Origin: Roseivirga sp. BDSF3-8
GTDB lineage: Bacteria > Bacteroidota > Bacteroidia > Cytophagales > Cyclobacteriaceae
DNA: 64,000 bases
Direction: 5' to 3'
Assembly (NCBI RefSeq): GCF_041449215.1
Contig: NZ_JBGNFV010000001.1
Coordinates: 2,021,001-2,085,000 of the forward strand
A program made the translations under genes and the position numbers. Below are positions 44,095-54,249 of this stretch, in pieces (within the stretch, counting starts at the first letter, position 1; each line of letters begins with the position of its first letter). The notes below the pieces were generated by a model. The model had not been told where the DNA came from. It ran no database searches and saw only the letters and a list, made by a program, of their open reading frames with translations.

Positions 44095-45800
44095 GACTCT
44101 TTAATTCTGCCATATGTATCGTAGGAATACTTTACGTGATGGCTTGTGCAAATATTTCAAGCCCTTCTGGTGGTCCGAGAGACGAGACACCACCGGAATT
44201 GATCACATCTGTGCCCCGCGATAATAGCACGAATGTGAGAAGTCGTGAGATTGTATTTGAATTTGATGAATACATAAGACTGGATGGCTTATCAAAACAA
44301 CTAATAATCACACCAAGGCTCGATATAAACTACAAGTCACAGGTAAGAAAGAATGTGGTCACTATCACGTTTGATGAACCACTTCCTGAAAATACTACCT
44401 TCACTTTAAACTTCCGGGAAGCCGTAAAGGATATCACTGAAGGTAATCCTGCAGAAAACCTCAGGCTAGCTTTTAGTACGGGTCCATTTATAGATAGCTT
44501 AAGTTTAAGCGGCCAGGTAAATAACCTTCTTACAAATAAGCCGGTAGAAAAAGCCATAGTTGGTTTATATCCGGTTGATGACACTATCACGGTTTTCAAT
44601 GGTAAGCCCTATTATTTTACGCAGACGGATGGTGGTGGAACCTATACTTTAGAAAACCTGAAGCCTGGAGAATATAATGTGTATGCGTGGAATGATAAAA
44701 ATGATAACCTGGAGCTGAATAGTAAGAATGAGGGTTATGCCTTTCTCCCGGATCCAATCACCATACAAACCTCGGACTCCATTGAAACGCTCAACATTAT
44801 CCAGTACGATTTCAGGGAATTACTACCAATATATTCAAGAACAGCGGGCAATTACTATGAAGTCAAATTCAATAAAGGAATCCAGTCTTACGATATAAGA
44901 TACCCTGAAAGCGATAGTTTGATAGCTCTTTATAAACAGGATCAGAATTTATTAAGATGGTATCCGCAGGAAATAAAAGACAGTGTTCAAACAATTCTTA
45001 GTGTGACAGACTCCCTGTCCAATACCTGGACTGATACACTATATGTTAAGTTTGAAAACAACTCACGATCTAAGCCAGAGGCTTTCACATTCAGTATTGA
45101 CCCAAAGGAAGGTAAAATTTCAAGATCTCAGGAGTTCAATCTCACCTTTACCAAGCCAGTCATACAAATCAACCTGCCTCAGATAATGTTAGCTTATGAT
45201 TCACTCAATACACTGAATACAGACACTGTATCCTATACCTGGAATGCCAGCCGGACAATACTCACACTGAGTCCTGATCTTAGTAAAACGAACCTGGTAA
45301 AATACGACAGTACTAATTCCCCATTGCTTAGCCTACCCGATTCAACAAGTGAGGAAACCAGGAATCAGCTTAATGCCTCGATACAACAATTCAATAGAAG
45401 CTCCGGAAAAACATTTTCAATAAATTTTGGGAGTGCAGCATTTATAAGCATTGAAAACGATAGTTCTCAAAGTGCTAGCTATAACTATACATTTTCTACG
45501 CCATCAGACTATGGTATCATAGCAGGCAAGATCAATACAGACAAAGACAGCTATATTCTTCAATTACTAAATGCCAACTCAGAAGTAGTAAGAGAGGTAA
45601 AGAATACCAGGAGCTACCGCTTTACTTTAGTACCACCAGGAGACTATACCTTAAGAGTTTTGATAGATGAAAACAGCAACGGCCAATGGGATCCGGGGAA
45701 CATCAGCAATAGAATAATGCCAGAACCAGTTATATTCTATGATAAGGTGATACCCCTAAAAGCGAACTGGGAAGTAGTTGATGAAAATATAAGCTTTTGA
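44091..45800 (+). CDS. Ig-like domain lipoprotein (SbsA-type N-terminus)
   Basis: The protein has 569 residues. A lipoprotein signal ends at VMAC-ANISSPSGGPRDETPPEL, typical of a large Bacteroidota family. An SbsA-type Ig-like domain follows (about 30-130, PRDNSTNVRSREIVFEFDEYI and FTLNFREAVKDITEGNP), then a prealbumin-like repeat and C-terminal beta regions. It lies just before the candidate origin and shares four bases with the methyltransferase gene. The role is unknown, probably envelope. Confidence 0.85.
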   Translation: MRLFNSAICIVGILYVMACANISSPSGGPRDETPPELITSVPRDNSTNVRSREIVFEFDEYIRLDGLSKQLIITPRLDINYKSQVRKNVVTITFDEPLPENTTFTLNFREAVKDITEGNPAENLRLAFSTGPFIDSLSLSGQVNNLLTNKPVEKAIVGLYPVDDTITVFNGKPYYFTQTDGGGTYTLENLKPGEYNVYAWNDKNDNLELNSKNEGYAFLPDPITIQTSDSIETLNIIQYDFRELLPIYSRTAGNYYEVKFNKGIQSYDIRYPESDSLIALYKQDQNLLRWYPQEIKDSVQTILSVTDSLSNTWTDTLYVKFENNSRSKPEAFTFSIDPKEGKISRSQEFNLTFTKPVIQINLPQIMLAYDSLNTLNTDTVSYTWNASRTILTLSPDLSKTNLVKYDSTNSPLLSLPDSTSEETRNQLNASIQQFNRSSGKTFSINFGSAAFISIENDSSQSASYNYTFSTPSDYGIIAGKINTDKDSYILQLLNANSEVVREVKNTRSYRFTLVPPGDYTLRVLIDENSNGQWDPGNISNRIMPEPVIFYDKVIPLKANWEVVDENISF

Positions 45801-46173
45801 TAACCTGTGAATAACTGTGGATAGCATGCGGATAACTCGGAAGTAATACACATGTAAAGGCTCCATAATGTTGGATAAGCTATCTCGGGCTAAACCCTGT
45901 GGAAAAGCCATGACTTAAGCATGACAAATACACAGACTAGTCCACATTCAAATGCAAAAAAGTTCTTATCAACAAATTTGTTGAAAATTGAGAATAATAT
46001 TTTAACTATTTATATATCAGCTACTTACGATGTGGATTACCTGTGGAAAAGTTAGGAAAACACGTGATATTACCCACAATTTACAATCACAAAAATTTAA
46101 TGAGGAAGTTTTCCACCTATCCACACCCTAGTGATAACAATAGAATAATAATTAAAATAAAAGTGTGATTAAT
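45801..46173. other. oriC: Candidate chromosomal replication origin (oriC)
   Basis: The 373-base intergenic region holds many 9-mers close to the DnaA box TTATCCACA: TGTGAATAA (45806), TGTGGATAG (45816), TGCGGATAA (45827), TGTGGAAAA (45898), TTATCAACA (45966), TGTGGATTA (46031), TGTGGAAAA (46042), TTACCCACA (46070), TTTTCCACC (46109) and CTATCCACA (46117). The first three start 10 and 11 bases apart. An AT-rich stretch (45975-46020) separates the left and right groups and is a candidate unwinding element. parS sites lie 4.5 kb away, next to mnmG. No gene is seen. Confidence 0.75.
45969..45984. repeat. Perfect 16-bp palindrome within the candidate oriC
   Basis: TCAACAAATTTGTTGA is a perfect palindrome and overlaps the TTATCAACA box at its left end. 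It lies on the edge of the AT-rich core and could be a binding site or a structure for the helicase loader. Confidence 0.7.
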
Positions 46174-48081
46174 ATGAGTGCGTGGAAATCTCTCTTTGGC
46201 TCTTGTCTCACTGAAAGCTGTAGATTATTCGGAGGTATTTACAAAATCTCAAAAGGGTGGCTATGCCTACTCCTGATTCTGACCTTTCAGACAATGATCA
46301 TTGGCAAAGCCAGTGCGCAGTCTTCTGGTAGCGAGGATGAGAATCTGCAGCTTGCCAATGAATACTATTCGCAGGCAGAATTTGATAAGGCACGGATCCT
46401 TTATGAAGAATTGGCCGGAAATACACGTATCATCCCTCTTATCCACAATAACTACTTCGAAATTTTACTCAACCAACAGGACTACAAAGCGGCTCAGTCC
46501 TACCTGAAGAAAACCCAGCGGTATTATCCTGATAATATCCGCTACGAAATAGACGAGGGAGAGATCATCAGAAGAAAAGAGAGCGAGGAAAAGGCGCGTG
46601 AATACTGGTCCGGACTCATTGATGCGTATGAAGGAAATCAGCAATATCTCCGGATTCTGGCTCAAAACTTTATAGACCGCAACCTCTTGAAGCTTGCAGA
46701 ACAGGCTTTTCTGTCTGCTAGAACTAACACACCTGCACCGGGTGCCTATTCACTGGAGCTGGCTACAGTATACCGCCTGCAAGGCAACAAGCAGAAAATG
46801 GTAGAGGAATACCTGACTTTTGCTAAGTCGAGGCCGGAAAATATCGACTATGTGCAAAACGTAATGCAGGCAGTAATGGATGAAGAGGATCTTGATGATC
46901 TGGAAACTTATCTGTTAGACCGGGTGCAGGATAATCCTGAAGAAGGTGCATACAGTGAGATGTTGGTATGGGTCGCCCTGCAGAAGAAGGATTTTTACGG
47001 TGCTTTCATACAGTCTCGTGCCATGGATAAGCGTTTCGGTACCCAGGGTGTCAACAGCATGAAGATCGGCCGCATATCGCTTGAGAATAAGGAATACGAG
47101 ACGGCTGTAAAAGTATTTGACTATCTGTCGAGGGAATATCCGGATGGACCCTACTATCAACTCGCAGGTCGCATGCGTATTCATAGCCGCGAAGAACTTG
47201 TCAAAAACTCGTATCCGGTAGACACAGTAGAGGTGCGAGCGCTGGTAAACGACTACCGCGAGCTTATTGACAGGCTTGGCTTGTCTAATCAGTCACTGGA
47301 GGCAATGCGTAGTAAGGCATTGTTGCATGCCTTCTACCTAGATGAGCCACAGATAGCAGAAGATTTGCTTAAAACTATAATAGCTACCCCCAGAGCTGAT
47401 AGTAAGATTGTCTCCAAAAGTAAAATTGATCTAGGGGATATTTACCTACTCACAGGACAGCCATGGGAGAGTACTCTCCTGTATAGTCAGGCTGAGAAAG
47501 CTGAAAAAGATGATCCCATAGGGTATGAGGCCAAACTGAAAAATGCCAAACTAAATTATTATGAGGGTAATTTCCAGCTGGCGCAGGAACACCTTGACAT
47601 CCTGAAACAAGCTACCACAAGGGATATTGCTAATGATGCCATGGACCTGAGTCTTACCATAAAGGATAATACCCTATTGGATACTACTGATGCGGCTATG
47701 CAACAATTTGCCCGCGTGGAACTGATGCTATTTCGTAACAAGCCCCAAATGGCAATGGACACCCTCAATGCCATGTTGGAAAAATATGAGGGGCATAGCC
47801 TGACGGATGAAATATGGTTTTTGCAGGCGGATATTCTTAGAAAGCTGGGGCAGTTTCAGCAGGCAATTGATATTCTCGAGCAAATAGAGATAAAATTTCC
47901 TAAAGATATTCTGGGGGACAATGCTATGTATACCAAGGGTCTTATCTACCAGGAGGATCTGAAAGATGAAGAAGTGGCTATGGGGATTTTCAGGGACTTT
48001 CTTATTCGCTATCCCGGTAGCATATTTTCTGCAGACGCGCGTAAACGCTTCAGACTACTTAGGGGTGATATGGTAAATTAA
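46174..48081 (+). CDS. TPR-repeat protein, secreted
   Basis: The protein has 635 residues from the ATG at 46174 (an upstream GTG would add three). A signal peptide with a long polar start and a hydrophobic core (WLCLLLILTFQTMII, cleavage near ASAQ) precedes many TPR-like helical pairs across the whole length: LANEYYSQAEFDKARILYEELAG, SVILYSQAEKAEKDDP-like repeats and a C-terminal EIWFLQADILRKLGQFQQAIDILEQI. It is probably a periplasmic scaffold. The start of the gene lies at the right edge of the candidate origin. Confidence 0.85.
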   Translation: MSAWKSLFGSCLTESCRLFGGIYKISKGWLCLLLILTFQTMIIGKASAQSSGSEDENLQLANEYYSQAEFDKARILYEELAGNTRIIPLIHNNYFEILLNQQDYKAAQSYLKKTQRYYPDNIRYEIDEGEIIRRKESEEKAREYWSGLIDAYEGNQQYLRILAQNFIDRNLLKLAEQAFLSARTNTPAPGAYSLELATVYRLQGNKQKMVEEYLTFAKSRPENIDYVQNVMQAVMDEEDLDDLETYLLDRVQDNPEEGAYSEMLVWVALQKKDFYGAFIQSRAMDKRFGTQGVNSMKIGRISLENKEYETAVKVFDYLSREYPDGPYYQLAGRMRIHSREELVKNSYPVDTVEVRALVNDYRELIDRLGLSNQSLEAMRSKALLHAFYLDEPQIAEDLLKTIIATPRADSKIVSKSKIDLGDIYLLTGQPWESTLLYSQAEKAEKDDPIGYEAKLKNAKLNYYEGNFQLAQEHLDILKQATTRDIANDAMDLSLTIKDNTLLDTTDAAMQQFARVELMLFRNKPQMAMDTLNAMLEKYEGHSLTDEIWFLQADILRKLGQFQQAIDILEQIEIKFPKDILGDNAMYTKGLIYQEDLKDEEVAMGIFRDFLIRYPGSIFSADARKRFRLLRGDMVN

Positions 48082-48147
48082 TCTTTTATTGGTATGGCAT
48101 AGTTTCACCAAATGTTATTTATTGGGTAGAAACAAAACCCAGATACA

Positions 48148-49917
48148 ATGAAACCTACCCGATTATTTGACCTGCTTCCCTATCAGAAAGCAAAGGCACC
48201 TCTGCAGGATACCTTTGCTTTCAAACTTCCTGATGGTACCTGGAAAAAGTATAGTACCGATGAGGTCATAAAAATAGTCGATACGTTAAGTCTGGGTCTT
48301 TTGGAAAAAGGGCTTAAAAAGGATGATAAAGTAGCTATCATCAGCTTCAATCGTCCCGAGTGGAATTTCGTGGATCTTGGTATGCAGCAGATCGGGGTGG
48401 TCAGTGTACCTCTGTACCCTACTATCACTCCTGAAGATTATCGCTACATATTCCAGCAGGCCGGTGTGAAAATAGTCTTTGTTGCTGATAAGGAATTATA
48501 CGACAAGACTAAGATAGCTATAGGAGATGATCCTATAGAGGTTTATTCCTTTGATAAAATTAGCGGCGTACCTCACTGGACAGCCATCAGTCAGTTAGGT
48601 AACGATAAAGATTCTGCCACACTCGATCCTCATCGTGAAACCGTAACCCCGGAAGATTTACTGACCCTCATTTATACCTCAGGAACTACAGGAAAGCCCA
48701 AAGGTGTGATGCTAACCCATAGTAACATCCTCAGTAATGCCATAGCGGTTGCCGAGTCCTTTCCTTTGCCTGGTGGATATCGCGCACTGAGTTTCCTTCC
48801 CCTTTGTCATATTTTTGAGCGTACTGCGGTCTACTATTATCTGTATTCAGCTACGGCGGTCTATTATGCTGAAAGTATGGAAACTATCGGGGACAACCTT
48901 AAGGAGGTAAAGCCACACCTTTTCACAACGGTGCCTCGCCTGCTGGAAAAAGTGTATGAAAAGATCGTAGCAAAAGGCCGTGAACTTACCGGGATTAAAA
49001 AATCCCTCTTTTTCTGGGCGCTGGGGCTAGGTGAACAATACGAGCTACCGCTTAATAAAGGCTGGTGGTACGAATTCAGACTTCGTATAGCAAATAAGAT
49101 AATCTTCAGTAAGTGGCGTGAGGCATTAGGTAACAATATCGAATTTATTATTTCTGGTGCCGCTGCTCTCCAGCCCAGGCTGGCAAAGGTATTTTGGGCT
49201 GCTGATATTAAAGTACTCGAAGCCTACGGCCTTACAGAGACCTCTCCGGGAGTAAGCTTTACCAGGCTGGAGCCGGAAAATGCCCGTATTGGCTGTGCGG
49301 GCCCGGCCCTACCAGGAGTTCAAATCAAAATTGCTGAGGATGGTGAAATTTGCGTGAAGGGACCTAATGTCATGCAGGGCTATTATAAGTCTCCTGAACT
49401 TACGGCTGAAGTTATCGATAAAGACGGTTACTTCCATACCGGAGACGTAGGGGAGCTGGTTGAAAATCGTTTTCTTCGGATTACCGATCGCAAAAAGGAG
49501 ATGTTCAAAACATCGGGAGGAAAGTATATAGCTCCCCAGCCGATGGAGAACAAGTTTAAAGAGAGTATGGTGATTGAGCAGATAATGATAATCGGAGACG
49601 GTGAAAAATTTCCTGCTGCTTTAATAGTTCCTTCATTTGATGCCCTGAAAAAATGGTGTGAGCTAAAGGAAATTCCATACTCCTCTGATGCTGAAATGAT
49701 CGGAAATCCTTCCGTTCAGGAAAAATTTGATCGTGAGATCAGCAAATACAATGAGTCTTTTGCGCAATACGAAAGAGTAAAGCAATTCCGCTTGCTACCA
49801 GAGCCGTGGTCTATTGAAGGAGGGGAACTAACTCCTACCCTTAAGCTCAAGCGAAAGGCAATAATGGAAAAGCACGGCCCCCTGGTTAACCAGATATACG
49901 CTAAAGGCCCGGCTTGA
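48148..49917 (+). CDS. fadD: Long-chain fatty-acid-CoA ligase
   Basis: The enzyme activates fatty acids with ATP and CoA for beta-oxidation or phospholipid synthesis. The protein has 589 residues with the AMP-binding core: LIYTSGTTGKPKGVMLTHSN (P-loop), EAYGLTETSPG, GYFHTGDVGEL and RITDRKKEMFKTSGGKYIAPQPME. It lies upstream of a MarR regulator and the beta-oxidation genes. It probably acts at the inner membrane. Confidence 0.93.
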   Translation: MKPTRLFDLLPYQKAKAPLQDTFAFKLPDGTWKKYSTDEVIKIVDTLSLGLLEKGLKKDDKVAIISFNRPEWNFVDLGMQQIGVVSVPLYPTITPEDYRYIFQQAGVKIVFVADKELYDKTKIAIGDDPIEVYSFDKISGVPHWTAISQLGNDKDSATLDPHRETVTPEDLLTLIYTSGTTGKPKGVMLTHSNILSNAIAVAESFPLPGGYRALSFLPLCHIFERTAVYYYLYSATAVYYAESMETIGDNLKEVKPHLFTTVPRLLEKVYEKIVAKGRELTGIKKSLFFWALGLGEQYELPLNKGWWYEFRLRIANKIIFSKWREALGNNIEFIISGAAALQPRLAKVFWAADIKVLEAYGLTETSPGVSFTRLEPENARIGCAGPALPGVQIKIAEDGEICVKGPNVMQGYYKSPELTAEVIDKDGYFHTGDVGELVENRFLRITDRKKEMFKTSGGKYIAPQPMENKFKESMVIEQIMIIGDGEKFPAALIVPSFDALKKWCELKEIPYSSDAEMIGNPSVQEKFDREISKYNESFAQYERVKQFRLLPEPWSIEGGELTPTLKLKRKAIMEKHGPLVNQIYAKGPA

Positions 49918-49970
49918 TTTTTAGCGAGGTGTAATTCAGATTAGCTTACACTCTGATTTTCAGATTTTTC

Positions 49971-50018
49971 AAAACTCTGTATGCAGTACATTCGTATGTT
50001 ACTAGTGTACAGAGTTTT
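49971..50018. repeat. Inverted repeat with 11-bp arms
   Basis: AAAACTCTGTA (49971-49981) and TACAGAGTTTT (50008-50018) are perfect complements with a 26-base loop. It lies between fadD and marR; it may end fadD transcription or be a regulator site. Confidence 0.55.
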
Positions 50019-50126
50019 ACAAATTTAATTTTTCTTTCTGCAGTTGTGTATAGCTTAACTTTTACGGAACCACTTTTTTCATATTGGTTTCCTGCTGGTC
50101 ATTCTGACATCTGAAAATTTCCTATT

Positions 50127-50148
50127 TTTAGTATGCATGCATAATAAA
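50127..50148. promoter_or_regulatory. Candidate MarR operator
   Basis: A 22-base near-perfect palindrome: TTTA, one mismatch, then TATGCATGCATA (perfect 12-base core at 50132-50143), one mismatch and TAAA. It lies about 30-50 bases upstream of the marR ATG, as expected for an autoregulatory MarR site. Confidence 0.6.
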
Positions 50149-50179
50149 TATTTGCTATATTCGCTGCAATACCTTTGCA

Positions 50180-50617
50180 ATGAAACGAGAAGAATCTGTC
50201 GATTATAATATTAAAGCAGCCTGGCATGCCATCGCACGCATGTACAATCAGCAGGCTGTTAAGCATGACATCACTACTTCCATCGGTTTCGTTTTGCTCA
50301 ATATTGATTCTTCAGAAGGCACGCCTGCGACTAAAATAGCACCTCTGATGGGCCTTGAGGCCAGAAGTCTCACCCGAATGCTTAAAAGCATGGAGGAAAA
50401 AGGGCTTATTTACAGGAAGCAGGATGAGAACGATCGCCGTAGTATCCGTATCTATCTCACTGATACCGGTAAGAAAAAGAAGGAAGTATCCCGCCAGGTT
50501 GTAAAGACCTTTAACAAGGCAGTGCGGGAAAAAATAGATGAGAAGGACCTGCTTGCATTTTTTAGGGTCATCTCTGATATACACGAGATTATAGAGAAAA
50601 ACAGCATATACAAATAG
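50180..50617 (+). CDS. MarR-family transcriptional regulator
   Basis: The protein has 145 residues. The winged helix-turn-helix pattern is visible: KIAPLMGLEARSLTRMLKSMEEKGLIYRKQDENDRRSIRIYLTDTGKKKKE. The recognition helix ARSLTRMLKSMEEKGLI precedes the wing DRRSIRIYL. MarR proteins in fatty-acid clusters usually sense acyl-CoA or aromatic ligands. It lies 17 bases before the fused beta-oxidation gene, so it is part of that operon and probably controls it. The palindrome upstream is the likely target. Confidence 0.93.
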   Translation: MKREESVDYNIKAAWHAIARMYNQQAVKHDITTSIGFVLLNIDSSEGTPATKIAPLMGLEARSLTRMLKSMEEKGLIYRKQDENDRRSIRIYLTDTGKKKKEVSRQVVKTFNKAVREKIDEKDLLAFFRVISDIHEIIEKNSIYK

Positions 50618-50634
50618 TTAACCGCAGCTGACAA

Positions 50635-53037
50635 ATGAAAAGAGCGATTAAAAAAGTGGCCATATTAGGATCCGGTGTTATGGGATCCCGGATTGCCTGC
50701 CATTTTGCAAATATTGGTGTAAAAGCCTTGTTGCTGGACATCGTTCCACGCGAGCTTACAGATGAGGAAAAAGCCAAAGGCCTCACACTTGAAGATCCGC
50801 GCGTTAGAAACAGGATTGTGACAAGCTCATTCCAGAGTATCACCAAGGCAAACCCATCCCCCCTCTATCACAAGGAATACGCTGACCGTATCAAGCTCGG
50901 AAACTTTGACGATAACCTTAAGGAAATAGAGGACTGTGACTGGGTTATCGAGGTAGTTGTTGAAAACCTCGATATTAAGAAGAAGGTCTTCGATAATGTT
51001 GAAAAATACCGGAAGCCCGGCACATTTATCAGCAGTAATACGTCCGGTATACCCATCCACCTAATGCTTGAAGGCCGTAGCGACGATTTCAAAAAATACT
51101 TCTGCGGTACTCACTTCTTCAATCCTCCCCGCTACCTGCAACTTCTTGAAATCATCCCCAGCCCCGAGACCGATCTCGAGGTCATCGATTTCATGATGCA
51201 TTATGGAGATCTTTATCTGGGTAAAACAACTGTTCTCTGTAAAGATACTCCGGCCTTCATTGCTAATCGCGTAGGCATTTATGCTATTATGAAGGTGGTA
51301 AATACTATGCAGAAACTTGATTTGAACGTAGATCAGGTAGATAAACTAACAGGTCCGGTTATTGGGCGGCCTAAGTCAGCTACTTTCCGTACCTCAGACG
51401 TGGTAGGTCTGGACACTCTTATCAATGTGGCCAATGGCCTTTATAATGGCCTGCCTGATGATGAGGAGAGAGATATTTTCAAGCTTCCTCCGGTTATTGA
51501 CAAGCTTAAAGAGAAAGGCTGGCTTGGAGAAAAGAGTGGCCAGGGATTCTATAAAAAAGTAAAAGGAAAGGATGGCAAGAGCGAGATTCTCACTCTAAAC
51601 CTTGAAACTCTCGAATACGAAGACAAACAAAAGGTGAGTTTTCCTACCCTTGAGATGACAAAACCTGTCGATAATCTTAAGGAGAGGTTCAAAATGCTCT
51701 TTTCCGGAAAAGATAAAGCCGGAGAGTTTTATCGTGATTCTTTCTTCGGTCTATTTAAATACGTTAGCTTCCGTATTCCTGAAATTACGGATGAACTGTT
51801 TAAGATCGATGATGCTATCCGAACAGGTTTCGGATGGGAGTTAGGTCCCTTCCAGACCTGGGATGCCGTAGGTGTTCGTAAGACTGTTGAGAAAATGGAA
51901 GAGGCTGGCTATAAACCTAATAATTGGGTTTATGAGATGCTGGAAGCCGGACATGAGACCTTCTATAAAGTGGAAGACGGTGTGCGTAAATTCTACGACA
52001 TACCAAGCAAAACCTATAAAGCCATCCCCGGCATCGGTGATTTCATCATCCTTGATGATCTTCGCAAATCCAAAAAACTTTGGAGTAACGATGGTGCCTC
52101 TATTATTGACCTGGGCGACGGCGTGCTGAATGTTGAGTTCCACTCAAAAATGAATACCCTGGGTAGTGAAGTAGTCGAAGGCATCAACCGGGCCATAGAT
52201 ATGGCTGAGAAAGATTACAATGGCCTTGTCATAGGTAACCAGGGAGCAAATTTCTCTGCTGGTGCAAACCTGGGGCTGGTATTCATGTATGCGGTGGAGC
52301 AGGAATATGACGAGATTGATTTTATGATCCGTCACTTCCAGAATTCTGTGATGCGGGCACGCTACTCTTCGGTACCGGTAGTGGTAGCTCCCCATGGACT
52401 CACCCTTGGTGGTGGCTGTGAATTGTCGATGCATGGTGATGTGATGCAGGCGGCTGCGGAGACTTACATCGGCTTGGTAGAAGTAGGTGTCGGACTTATC
52501 CCCGGCGGCGGTGGAACCAAGGAAATGACTCTGCGTGTGGCTGATAGGATGCAGGAAGGTGATGTGGAGCTTAATGCACTGCAAAATGCCTTTATGAATA
52601 TTGCCATGGCTAAAGTGGCAACGTCTGCGCACGAGGCAATGGATATGAACATTGTTCTCAAAAAGGACAGAATAACGATAAATAAGGATCGCCAGATAGC
52701 CGATGCGAAAGCTACCGTGCTTAAGCTGGCCGAAGAAGGCTATACCCAACCTATACAGCGTACGGATATCCGCGTACAGGGTAAGGCCGGAATGGCCCTC
52801 TTCCTGGCCGGTATCAATGGGATGAAGATGGGTAATTATATCTCAGCCCACGATCAGAAGATAGCCGAAAAGATTGCCTATGTGATGAGTGGCGGAGACC
52901 TCTCATACCCCACTGAAGTTTCTGAGCAGTACCTCCTCGATTTGGAAAGAGAAGCTTTCCTTTCTCTTACCGGAGAAAGAAAAACCCTGGAGAGGATTCA
53001 GTCTATGCTGCAAAAAGGTAAACCTCTCAGAAACTAA
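50635..53037 (+). CDS. Fused 3-hydroxyacyl-CoA dehydrogenase/enoyl-CoA hydratase
   Basis: The protein has 800 residues. The dehydrogenase comes first: the NAD motif KVAILGSGVMGSRIACHFANIG at about 8-28, SNTSGIPIHLMLEG, THFFNPPRYLQLLEIIP and KDTPAFIANRVGIYA. A second dehydrogenase C-domain follows (about 350-470). The crotonase-type hydratase is at the C-terminal part (about 480-720: NFSAGANLGLVF, APHGLTLGGGCELSMHGD, VGLIPGGGGTKEM). E. coli FadB has the opposite order. It does the second and third steps of fatty-acid beta-oxidation. Confidence 0.93.
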   Translation: MKRAIKKVAILGSGVMGSRIACHFANIGVKALLLDIVPRELTDEEKAKGLTLEDPRVRNRIVTSSFQSITKANPSPLYHKEYADRIKLGNFDDNLKEIEDCDWVIEVVVENLDIKKKVFDNVEKYRKPGTFISSNTSGIPIHLMLEGRSDDFKKYFCGTHFFNPPRYLQLLEIIPSPETDLEVIDFMMHYGDLYLGKTTVLCKDTPAFIANRVGIYAIMKVVNTMQKLDLNVDQVDKLTGPVIGRPKSATFRTSDVVGLDTLINVANGLYNGLPDDEERDIFKLPPVIDKLKEKGWLGEKSGQGFYKKVKGKDGKSEILTLNLETLEYEDKQKVSFPTLEMTKPVDNLKERFKMLFSGKDKAGEFYRDSFFGLFKYVSFRIPEITDELFKIDDAIRTGFGWELGPFQTWDAVGVRKTVEKMEEAGYKPNNWVYEMLEAGHETFYKVEDGVRKFYDIPSKTYKAIPGIGDFIILDDLRKSKKLWSNDGASIIDLGDGVLNVEFHSKMNTLGSEVVEGINRAIDMAEKDYNGLVIGNQGANFSAGANLGLVFMYAVEQEYDEIDFMIRHFQNSVMRARYSSVPVVVAPHGLTLGGGCELSMHGDVMQAAAETYIGLVEVGVGLIPGGGGTKEMTLRVADRMQEGDVELNALQNAFMNIAMAKVATSAHEAMDMNIVLKKDRITINKDRQIADAKATVLKLAEEGYTQPIQRTDIRVQGKAGMALFLAGINGMKMGNYISAHDQKIAEKIAYVMSGGDLSYPTEVSEQYLLDLEREAFLSLTGERKTLERIQSMLQKGKPLRN

Positions 53038-53073
53038 TATTAATCGTATAGTCAAATAAGAAAATAAACAACA

Positions 53074-54249
53074 ATGGACGCATACATTGTAGCAGGATAT
53101 AGAACAGCAGTCGGTAAAGCAAAAAAAGGCGGATTCAGATTTGTCCGCCCTGATAATCTGGCCGCTGACGTGATCAAACATCTGGTCGGTTCTATAGAAG
53201 GACTGGATGCCAAAGAAGTAGATGACCTGATTGTAGGTAATGCCGTGCCTGAAGCTGAACAAGGCATGCAGATGGGGCGCATGATTGCGCTACTGTCACT
53301 TCCCCAGGAAGTACCTGGCCTTACTATAAACAGGTATTGTGGTTCTGGAATTGAAGCCATTAACATTGCCGCTGCCCGTGTACATGCCGGCATGGCTGAT
53401 TGTATTATTGCGGGTGGTACCGAGTCTATGTCTCTGGTACCAGTGATGGGATGGAAAACTTCTCTTAACTATGAGATAGCTAAAAATCATCCTGATTACT
53501 ACACAAGCATGGGGCTAACCGCCGAGGAGGTAGCTAAAGAATACAATATCAGTCGTGAAGACCAGGATGAGTTTGCTTATCGCTCACACCAGCGCGCAAT
53601 GGATGCTATCAAAAGCGGCAGGTTTAAGGATGAGATCCTACCCATAACTGTTAACGAAACGTACGTTGACGAAAAAGGCAAAAAGCAGACACGTGAATAT
53701 ATAGTGGATACTGATGAGGGGCCTCGTGCCGACACTAGCCTGGAGGTACTATCCAAGCTTCGCCCTGTATTCGCACAGGGAGGCAGCGTTACTGCCGGTA
53801 ACTCATCACAGACTTCTGATGGTGCGGCATTTGTCATGGTTATGTCAGAAAAAATGGTTAATAAGCTTAATCTCAAGCCTATTGCCAGAATGATGAGCTA
53901 TGCTGCTGCAGGTGTTGACCCCCGCGTTATGGGTATTGGACCGGTGAAAGCAGTGCCTAAAGCGCTTGAAAGAGCTGGCCTCAAGCAATCAGATATCCAA
54001 CAGATTGAGCTTAACGAAGCCTTTGCTGCCCAGTCTCTTGCAGTTATTCGGGGACTGGATCTGGATATGGAAAAAGTGAATGTAAATGGGGGCGCAATTG
54101 CTCTTGGTCACCCGCTTGGATGTTCCGGAGCTAAGCTTTCTATCCAATTATTTAACGAAATGCGCCGCCGAAACGAGAAGTACGGAATGGTAACCGCTTG
54201 TGTAGGTGGTGGCCAGGGTGTAGCCGGCATTTACGAATTACTCAATTAA
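53074..54249 (+). CDS. fadA: Acetyl-CoA acyltransferase (thiolase)
   Basis: The enzyme performs thiolysis of 3-ketoacyl-CoA at the last step of beta-oxidation. The protein has 391 residues. The nucleophile Cys lies in [12 protein letters not shown], the histidine in [16 protein letters not shown] and the second cysteine in [16 protein letters not shown] is also present. It follows the fused dehydrogenase/hydratase gene by 36 bases, so both are on one transcript and probably form a complex. Confidence 0.95.
   Translation: MDAYIVAGYRTAVGKAKKGGFRFVRPDNLAADVIKHLVGSIEGLDAKEVDDLIVGNAVPEAEQGMQMGRMIALLSLPQEVPGLTINRYCGSGIEAINIAAARVHAGMADCIIAGGTESMSLVPVMGWKTSLNYEIAKNHPDYYTSMGLTAEEVAKEYNISREDQDEFAYRSHQRAMDAIKSGRFKDEILPITVNETYVDEKGKKQTREYIVDTDEGPRADTSLEVLSKLRPVFAQGGSVTAGNSSQTSDGAAFVMVMSEKMVNKLNLKPIARMMSYAAAGVDPRVMGIGPVKAVPKALERAGLKQSDIQQIELNEAFAAQSLAVIRGLDLDMEKVNVNGGAIALGHPLGCSGAKLSIQLFNEMRRRNEKYGMVTACVGGGQGVAGIYELLN

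Noticed and set aside
46060-46070. CACGTG within the candidate oriC as parS
   Set aside because: Only the six-base core is present; the flanks do not match.
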